Source: Leptobrachium leishanense (Eukaryota; Chordata; Amphibia; Anura; Megophryidae). From it: a stretch of DNA of 64,000 nt. The translations under genes and the position numbers were made by a program. This document shows positions 56,585 through 64,000 of the stretch, one piece after another. The notes under the pieces were generated by a model. The model worked only from the letters and a program-made list of their open reading frames with translations, was not told the origin of the DNA and ran no database searches. The DNA is taken from positions 39,797,519-39,861,518 of the forward strand of contig CM019072.1 in NCBI GenBank assembly GCA_009667805.1, written 5' to 3'. Position 1 is the first letter of the stretch. Every line of letters starts with the position of its first letter.

Positions 56585-58290
56585 CCCCCAGCTCACATGT
56601 ATAATGCATAATGCTTTGGGCTAGTAGTGGTTCTGTATTAGGATGCTTTAGGCAGGTGGTTCTGTATTAGGATGCTTTGGGCTAGTGCTTCTGTATTAGA
56701 ATGCTTTGGGCAGGTGGTTCTGTATTAGGATGCTTTAAGAATCCTAATACAGAACCACCTGCCCAAACCCTCCTTATACAGAACCACCTGCCCAAACCAT
56801 CCTTATACAGAACCACCAGTCTAAAGCATCCTAATACAGAACCACTAGCCCAAAGCATGATGCTTTAGGCTAGTCTGGTTCTGTATTAGGATGCTTCGGG
56901 CTATTGGTTCTGTATTAGGATGCTTCGGGCTATTGGTTCTGTATTAGGATGCTTTGGGCAGGTGGTTCTTTATTAGGATGCTTTAAGCATCCTAATACAG
57001 AACCACCTGCCCAAAGCATCATAATGCAGAACCACTAGCCCAAAGCATCCTAATGCAGAACCACTAGCCCAAAGCATCCGAATACAGAACCACCTGCCCA
57101 AACCATCTTTATACAGAACCACCAGTCTAAAGCATCCTAATACAGAACCACTAGCCCAAAGCATCCTATTACAGAACCACCTGCCCAAACCACCCTTATA
57201 CAGAACCACCAGTCTAAAGCATCCTAATATAGAACCACTAGCCCAAAGCATGATGCTTTAGGCTAGTCTGGTTCTGAATTAGGATGCTTCGGGCTAGTGG
57301 TTCTGTATTAGGATGCTTTGGGCAGGTGGTTCTGTATTAGGATGCTTTAAGCATCCTAATACAGAACCACCTGCCCAAAGCATCCTAATGCAGAACCACT
57401 AGCCCAAAGCATCCGAATACAGAACCACCTGCCCAAACCATCCTTAAACAGAACCACCAGTCTAAAGCATCCTAATACAGAACCACTAGCCCAAAGCATC
57501 CGAATACAGAACCACCTGCCCAAACCATCTTTATACAGAACCACCAGTCTAAAGCATCCTAATACAGAACCACTAGCCCAAAGCATCCTATTACAGAACC
57601 ACCTGCCCAAACCACCCTTATACAGAACCACCAGTCTAAAGCATCCTAATATAGAACCACTAGCCCAAAGCATGATGCTTTAGGCTAGTCTGGTTCTGAA
57701 TTAGGATGCTTCGGGCTAGTGGTTCTGTATTAGGATGCTTTGGGCAGGTGGTTCTGTATTAGGATGCTTTAAGCATCCTAATACAGAACCACCTGCCCAA
57801 AGCATCCTAATGCAGAACCACTAGCCCAAAGCATCCGAATACAGAACCACCTGCCCAAACCATCCTTAAACAGAACCACCAGTCTAAAGCATCCTAATAC
57901 AGAACCACTAGCCCAAAGCATCCTATTACAGAACCACCTGCCCAAACCATCCTTATACAGAACCACCAGTCTAAAGCATCCTAATACAGAACCACTAGCC
58001 CAACGCATCCTATTACAGAACCACCTGCCCAAACCATCCTTATACAGAACCTCCAGTCTAAAGCATCCTAACACAGAACCACCTGCCCATAGCACCGTAA
58101 TACAGAACCACCTGCCCAAACCATCTTAATACAGAACCACTGACTAGCATTCTAATACAGAACCACTAACCCAAAGCATTCTAATACAGAACCACCTGCC
58201 CAAAGTACCCTAATACAGAACCATCAGCCCAAAGCATCTTAATACAGAATCCCAAGCCCAAAGCATCTTAATACAGGAGCAGCACCTGTC
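56585..58290. repeat. minisatellite with units in alternating orientation
   Basis: The unit is about 29-31 bp (GGTTCTGTATTAGGATGCTT plus GGGC(A/T)(A/G)GT). Blocks of plus-oriented units (56620-56738, 56865-56983, 57255-57348 and about 57675-57770) switch to minus-oriented units at the palindrome GATGCTTTAAGCATC, and back at AAAGCATGATGCTTT. The switch points recur about 364 and 422 bp apart (56981, 57345, 57767), a higher-order repeat. From 57780 to 58290 units are all minus-oriented and decay. Long open frames here are by-products of the repeat. Confidence 0.95.
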
Positions 58291-58858
58291 CTCCGATACA
58301 ATGCTCCTGGGGAGCACTGAGAGCAGCCAGATCCTGGGGAGCACTGAGAGCAGCCAGATCCTGGGGAGCACTGAACCTGAACCTAGCCAGTGCCTCACCA
58401 ACCATGACCTCACCGTGCGTCACTGCAGCGGACCACACGCTCAGCCAATTCCGACCGATCGCTGGGGCCCCCCGTTGCGGGCTGACATCTTGGATATCAG
58501 CCCAGCCTGCCCTTCCAAAATTTTTATTTTGAAAGAAAAGGTCACAAGTCGACCAACAGAAATGGCCACGCAGGTCCATAATAAGAATCCTCAGGGTAAG
58601 CATGCAATATCAACAAATAATAATAAAAACAATAATAAAAACACGCACAACTTCTCAATTTTATTGTTTGGGTATGCGTAGAATGTGTAACTATACTTCG
58701 CTGTATTTTTTTTGCTTTTAATGTTGTATGTAAGAGCACAGCATCTAGTTAAAGTTTGCTGTGTTCTCATACGTTATAACTATACTGTATGTATCTTATC
58801 AGTAAAATTAATGCTGATAATTGATTAAAAGTAAAGTCATGAGATTTTCACTTCTACA
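58291..58858. other. repeat debris between minisatellite and TTAA-type MITE
   Basis: Three short tandem copies of TCCTGGGGAGCACTGAGAGC (58310-58380), then GC-rich sequence with CTGACATCTTGGATATCAG. 58619-58700 matches the interior of the Harbinger-type MITE at 28850-28935. No gene. Confidence 0.65.
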
Positions 58859-58862
58859 TTAA

Positions 58863-60040
58863 CCCTTTCAATGTGGTGGACGCGCTCAGCGCGTCCACCC
58901 GCATTGCTACTTCGCTGCGGAGGACGCGCTCAGCGCGTCCTGCCTCTGCAGCCTCGATCAGCTGGTATTCCGGCTGATCGCGCGGCCCCCCGGTGCGGGC
59001 TGACATCATCGATGTCATCCCAGCCTCCGGGACCCCGGCGGGCACGATAGGCGTCATTGCGAAAGCGCGATGACGTCTATTTCAGGCACCCCCCCAGCCA
59101 TTGCAGGGAAGGTGCCTGAAGGGGAGGGGGGAGGTCCTTCAGACCTCTCCCCCTCCCCTTCCCCACGGGCCAGCGATTAAAGACAGGCACCGCCTGGAAG
59201 GGCACAGCCTGCCCTTCCAAGCGGCGGCTGTCTTTAACCCCTAGGGGGCTGGATCGCGATATGGCGCTAACATGCGCCGTATCGCAGTCCCCTCCCGGAG
59301 CTGGCCGACATCTTGGATGTCGGCCAAGCTTCCGGGATATCCCCCTAATGACTGGCTTCATCGCGCAGAGCACGATGGTGCCAGTTTTGAAATTAACCCC
59401 TTGCTACCACCTATAGTGGAGATAGGGGGTTCATTGGAACCCCCTATCTCCCGATCCGTGATAGCTAGGGGTTAATGTTTACTATCATTGGAACGGCCAG
59501 AGTGTGGCCTTTCCAATGATACAAAACATGACCATGTAAAATGTAAAAAAAAAAAAAAAGGTTTTTGGTTTTTTTTTTCGTTTTATTAGTGCAACAATAT
59601 TGTTCCCATTTCAATTATAATGCGAACAATGATACTGCACTAACGATTTTTTCTATGGGAGGCGTTTGCTAAAAAACACGTAATTTTCCCCAAAAAAAGT
59701 AACGATTCCTCATTTCTAATTTTTTTAACAAGCGCACCCCATAGAAAATATATCCGCAAACGATCGCATGTTAAAATGTGAAAAAAAAACACTTTACACA
59801 TTGTAAATTATTGAAAATTCAAATTTTATTGCATTTTTTGTTATAATATACAAACATGACATAACGTATACATATAATAATGACATATTATGAATCTGCG
59901 GAGTCTGCCGGAAAGAACGATATATAATATGTCTGGGTCATATATTAAAATAAGGCTTCAAAACGCGGTTAAACATGATGAGCGAAACCGGTAAAAATGA
60001 GCTCAGCACAGAGGCGTGAAAAGGCTCAGCAGCGAAAGGG
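58863..60040. mobile_element. TTAA-type (piggyBac-like) MITE, complete
   Basis: CCCTTTCAATG at the left and CAGCGAAAGGG at the right are short inverted repeats flanked by TTAA on both sides (58859-58862 and 60041-60044). The left part is GC-rich with internal inverted repeats (GGACGCGCTCAGCGCGTCC twice) and the right part is AT-rich. No transposase. Two degraded relatives are at 37092 and 61055-62456. Confidence 0.82.
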
Positions 60041-60044
60041 TTAA

Positions 60045-61054
60045 AGTAATGGCAGAAATTCTAATATACAGCTGTGATGTTGGCTCTATGTCCTATTTTA
60101 TGTGTGTACATTATTAATATTATTTTTATTTTATTCAGCCGTTTATTCTTTTCATTCTCAGCAGACCGTCTTTTTATTTCTCTTTTTGGAACTTTTTTGG
60201 CAATAATTTTGATTCCCTATTTTCTTTTTTATATTCTGTAACAGACCCTTTTTTATTAAACACATTTTAATTTCTTTTTTCTAACCTTTAAACGCCTATT
60301 AGAAGAATAGCAGAGTTCCTTTTTTCTTTCTTTGCAGTTTGGCAGTCTTCTGTCGGTCAGTTCGGCGACCGTGCGGTGAATAGTGAATTCACCGCAGGGT
60401 CAGTGAAAAGCAATCGCTGAACGAGAAAGCACTGAAATTTCGGTGCTTTCTGAATAACCCATCATACGTTTTAATCCTCAACAATAAAAGCTACGTTTTA
60501 TATACTACGAGATATATATACAGTATATTCCTTTCTTAGAAATATTTCTATTTTTAATGTTACTTAAGACTGTCCCACAGAAGCCAGGACTGTCGGCATG
60601 AATGCAGTGAAGCACAGTTAACCAACTAAAGAATGTGGGTTATTCACTGGGTGCTGGTGTTTCGCAGTGTTAAAAGCACCGACAAATACTGGTATTACAC
60701 AAAAGTAAAATCGAAGAGCAACAGGATAAGCGTTACAGTGTATATGAAGGTGGTTGCAGTGTCACTGCATACAGAGATAGCGTCTCCGTGCTGTAACATT
60801 GGATTACACCGGCAATCTGTGAATAACCATCTAATCTGTGTTCAGCTATGTAAGATTGTGTGGTGTTGTGTAGCCGTGTCTGTCCCTGGCAGTGTCTTTA
60901 GCAGGTTATTCGTTTTTATTGTGAGGGAGTTATTTAAATGCCATTTTATTGAAATCATTTTGCTCATCAGGACAAGTAGATTGTCATTAGGGGCAAGTAG
61001 ATCGGGCTCCCAGTTTAGTCCATTGGACAAGTAGATTTTTTAAAAAATTTCCAC
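60045..61054. other. unassigned sequence
   Basis: AT-rich. An open frame at 60633-61034 (133 codons) shows no domain. A short hairpin (GGTGAATAGTGAATTCACC) is at 60376-60394. No gene can be supported. Confidence 0.5.
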
Positions 61055-61127
61055 ACCCCTGTGGAGGGTATCATTTGAAAGGCCAGAGCCTGGCCTTTTC
61101 AAATGATACCATACATGACCATGTTAA

Positions 61128-61553
61128 GGCCGGGGTCAGACCAGCGCACTTTTAACGTGCGTTCTGGCACACATAATCACGGCCGCACTAGCAGCAAATG
61201 ACGGGCAATGACAGCCAATATACGAAGTACGGTCGCACGAAAGTCCGGCCGCGCAACGCAAGTGGAAAATTAACGCATTTTTTCGAGAACGCAGAACCGC
61301 TAGTACGGACGTACAGAGTGCGCTGCGCCCGCTAGCGGTGTGTGTGTGTGATTTGGAGACGTCAGACCCTGCTCATGTCCGGCCAACATAACGTCCAGAC
61401 GCAAAAAGTTTCCTGGTTTGGATTCGTAAAACATCACGCACGAAAATGCGCATCGTATGACCGTTTTCGCATATTCCGTGAAAAAATACATCAATGCGCT
61501 CGGACGCACTTTTTTACTTTCGCGTGTAAAAATGCTTTCGTTTGACCCTAGCC
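61128..61553. mobile_element. MITE with GGCTAGGGTCAGAC ends (copy 2)
   Basis: GGCCGGGGTCAGAC and TTTGACCCTAGCC ends, flanked by TTAA on both sides. Related to 47661-48087 and inserted in the TTAA-type MITE. Confidence 0.85.
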
Positions 61554-61883
61554 TTAAAGTAAGCACAAAAAAATTAAAAATATTTTGAAAAAATAAAAAC
61601 GTGTTTTTCTTTTTGTGTGTTATTTTTATTAATGCAGCAATATTGTTCACATTTCAATTATAATGTGAACAATGATGCTGCATTAACAATTTTTTCTATG
61701 GGGGGGTCTGCTAAAAAACACGTATATCCCCCCCCAAAAAATTTGACGAGTCCCCATTTCGAATTTTGACTCAGATGATAAAATGTGAGAAAATAAACAT
61801 TACCCGCTGTAGATGATTGAAAATTCAAATTTTATTGCATTTTTTGTTATAATATTCAGGCAGGACATGACGTATACATATAA

Positions 61884-62295
61884 AGCTGGGGTCAGACCAG
61901 CGCATTTTTAATGTGCGTTTAGGTGCACCTAATCACGGCCACAGTAGCAGCAAATGACGGCCAATATACGAAGTACGGCCGCACAAAAGTCCAGCCGTGC
62001 AACGCAAGTGGAAAATGAACACTTTTTTTGAGAACGCAAAACCGCTAGTACGGACGTACAGAGTGCACTGCGTCCGCTAGCGGCGTGTGTGCGTGATTAG
62101 GAGACGTCAGACGCTGCTCATGTCCGGCCAACATAACGTCCAGACGCAAAAAGTGTTTTATTGACGATCCGTAAAACACGCACGAAAATGCGCATCGTAT
62201 GACCGTTTTCGCTCAATCCGTGAAAAAATACGGCAATGCGTTCGGACGCACTTTTTGACGGTCGCTGCAAATAATGCATTCGTTTGACCCTAGCC
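61884..62295. mobile_element. MITE with GGCTAGGGTCAGAC ends (copy 3)
   Basis: AGCTGGGGTCAGACC at the left and TTTGACCCTAGCC at the right. The interior matches copies 1 and 2. The flanks are TAA and TTA, so the duplication is not exact. Inserted in the same TTAA-type MITE 330 bp from copy 2. Confidence 0.85.
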
Positions 62296-62529
62296 TTATA
62301 ATGATATATTATGAATGCTGGAAAGGAAAGAACGATATATAATATGTCTGGGTTGTGTAATAAAACGGGACTTCAAATGGCGTTTAAACATGATGCGTCA
62401 AACCGGTAAAAAATGAGCTCAGCACACAGGGGTGAAATGACTCAGCAGCGAAAGGGTTAAACATGATGAGTGCAAAACGATAGAAGCTCAGCATATAGGG
62501 CTGAAAGGGCACAGCGACTCCTGTGAAAA

Positions 62530-62830
62530 GACACGTTACATGGGGCGGGCAGGACTTATTCTGTGCGGTAGGATTTTCCATTTGGAGCCTGGGATGTTAG
62601 AGGCAGCTCTGATACTGCAATGCGTCACAGTGTATTATCCGCCGCTTGGCTGGGTCATACAGCAGCTGCGTCATGTGATACCCAGTTCCAGATCCCTGCT
62701 TCTTCCCAGGTCCCGTTGCATGCTGGGCAAAGTGGGCAAGCAAAGGAAGCGTTTGTTGCTAGGACACGTGAGTGGCGTGTTAACAGTCTTCGCTGCAGGA
62801 AGTGGTCGTGTGTCCGGTAAACGTGATAGA
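62530..62830 (+). promoter_or_regulatory. candidate promoter and first exon of an unidentified gene
   Basis: A GC-richer stretch with GGGGCGGG (Sp1-like, 62540), TGCGTCAC (CRE-half, 62618) and TTGCATGCTGGGCAAAG (about 62717-62733), which resembles the ZNF143/SBS promoter motif in reverse. An ATG inside that motif opens M-L-G-K-V-G-K-Q-R-K-R and runs into CACGTGAGT, a good splice donor (GTGAGT at 62768). I do not recognise the protein. It could equally be a non-coding promoter fragment. Confidence 0.35.
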
Positions 62831-63499
62831 TGAATGTACGGTCTGGTTGTGTAGGGATGGAGGGCGATGCGCCCTTATTTTACGTTAGGGTGGCTGTCAG
62901 AGGGTCTCCAAGAGGCTGCTATAGTGTAAAACAGGGGGTCGGTAAAAGGGGGGGGGAGGGTCTCATGCGGCTGAAACTGGTTTTCAAGCAGAAGTCAATG
63001 AGGTGCAGAAGCCAAGTGACAGGGATCATGAACCTGCATGTTGGGTCTGTTTCCCTCCCTCTAGAACTGACCCCAGACCTCCGAGAAGCAGATGTCATAT
63101 AGTCATTTTGGTTCTAGAGCATTTTGTCCCTAAATCCTGATACAGACTGGATGTATTTAAATTGTGTAAAATGTGATTTATGTATATTTTAAAAACAAGC
63201 CTATGTTTATTTAATATGAAAATTTAAACCTGTATATAATTTCCCCATATATATATATATATATATATATATCCATGCAGTGACACAGATCATTCTTTTA
63301 AAGGATATGACATTTTTTCCCTAGGCTTATAATTCACAAATCCCAAAATGTGAATTAAAAAGAATCCCTATGCTCCCCTACATTTAAACCTTATTATATA
63401 CCAAAAAGGGGGGGAAAAATCCCTATAATTTTAAGTTATGCAGCCCCAAAAATTAATTGTAACCCTATTCCCTATCCATGACATTTTAAACCTTTAGTG
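62831..63499. other. unassigned sequence with (AT)n run
   Basis: 63248-63272 is an (AT) dinucleotide run. The rest is AT-rich without repeat borders. No gene seen. Confidence 0.5.
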
Positions 63500-63790
63500 A
63501 CGGATGTGGGAGCCAATCGCATTGCAGTGCAGTTTGCTCTTCCACCCTCCAATCAGCAGTGAGGGTGCAGAATTTGAATTTGCGGGGTGCCTAGCCTCCA
63601 GCAGTGACCTCCAGGTGAGGTTGGGGTATCTGTACACTGGCACATGCCGCTCCAGCGGTCAGATGGCCAGAGCAGCGTCATATCGCCCTGCAGGATGTGT
63701 CACAACAATGGAAGTATTTTGCACAAGCAGACTTCAAACCATGATTGCCGTTTGTAACCACAACTTCCGTCGTGAGTAGCCAAGGTGTCA
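63500..63790 (+). promoter_or_regulatory. second candidate promoter/exon region
   Basis: Two CCAAT boxes (GAGCCAATCGC at 63510 and CTCCAATCAG at 63548) lie upstream of a mixed-composition segment. It ends in CACAACTTCCGTCGTGAGT, containing an ETS-type site in reverse (CGGAAGT) and a splice-donor-like GTGAGT at 63771. A short frame (M-E-V-F-C-T-S-R-L-Q-T-M) crosses it but stops right at the donor. No protein is recognised. Confidence 0.3.
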
Positions 63791-64000
63791 TGTTGGTTGG
63801 GTGCTTTTTTTATTTTTTTCACCCAATGGGGTTATTGCTTATGTCAATCCAGTTATTTTTCAATGCAGAAGCATCGAGGGGCATTATGGGTCTGGATGAT
63901 GAATGCGTTAATTTTGGATCTGAGAAGTCGCATTCCTGAGTCGAATAAACCAATAGTCCTGTAAATATGGACAAACACTGCTTGACTCCATATTTGGGGA

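Larger units (their letters stand above)
61055..62456. mobile_element. second TTAA-type MITE copy, broken by two other MITEs
   Basis: 61055-61127, 61558-61883 and 62296-62456 match consecutive parts of 59480-60040 (words CAAATGATACC, CAATATTGTTC, ATTGAAAATTCAAATTTTATTGC and CAGCAGCGAAAGGG). The right end is followed by TTAA (62457-62460); the left end is truncated. Confidence 0.8.

Noticed and set aside
56973..58119. Several 92-113 codon minus-strand frames of repeated L-G-R-W-F-C
   Set aside because: They are translations of the minisatellite unit, have no start context and appear wherever the unit length keeps a frame open.
60633..61034. 133-codon frame near the right end
   Set aside because: AT-rich, no domain, no splice or promoter signals around it.

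Overview
The window is vertebrate nuclear DNA, most likely from a frog or another amphibian with a large, repeat-rich genome. The only host gene I can support is a PAR6 cell-polarity gene on the + strand. Its PB1 exon is at 36661-36883 and its last coding exon (semi-CRIB, PDZ, C-terminus) at 54821-55599. The two exons have matching splice phases across a 17.9 kb intron. Linker and PDZ residues point to PARD6A rather than PARD6B or PARD6G. The first exon was not found and probably lies upstream of the window. The amphibian guess rests on the mix of L2, CR1, L1, Penelope, Ty3/gypsy, Tc1, hAT, Harbinger-like and TTAA-type elements, and is inference.

Layout. 1-11657: a Ty3/gypsy retrotransposon (gag, protease, RT-RNase H-integrase, 3' LTR). 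Its protease codons are split by a complete young non-autonomous LTR element (1415-6149) that has a tRNA-Leu primer site and one GC-rich repeat-bearing reading frame but no pol. 11915-35909: a foldback (long inverted repeat) DNA element that was opened twice, by an L2 LINE with tandem 472-bp 5' monomers (13195-18273) and by a head-to-head pair of Penelope-like elements (18303-35708). The Penelope pair was itself hit by an L1, a CR1, two hAT-type MITEs, a Harbinger-type MITE and a solo LTR. Most of these insertions keep readable target-site duplications, so their order can be deduced.

36.6-56.3 kb: the pard6a exons and intron. The intron holds L1 ORF1 remains, a CR1 tail, a 250-bp-arm inverted repeat with hammerhead-like motifs, hAT- and Harbinger-type MITEs, two solo LTRs, and a dead Tc1 lying inside a hAT-type element. 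56.4-62.5 kb: a minisatellite whose units alternate in orientation, then TTAA-flanked MITEs that contain further MITEs. 62.5-64 kb: less repetitive sequence with promoter-like motifs (CCAAT, CRE-half and ZNF143-like sites, splice-donor-like GTGAGT), possibly the start of a neighbouring gene that I could not identify.

The transposon genes are almost all frameshifted or mutated. Exceptions that stay open are the gypsy pol frame (1303 codons) and the CR1 ORF1 (306 codons). There is no operon logic here: the coding parts are independent selfish elements layered around one cellular gene.
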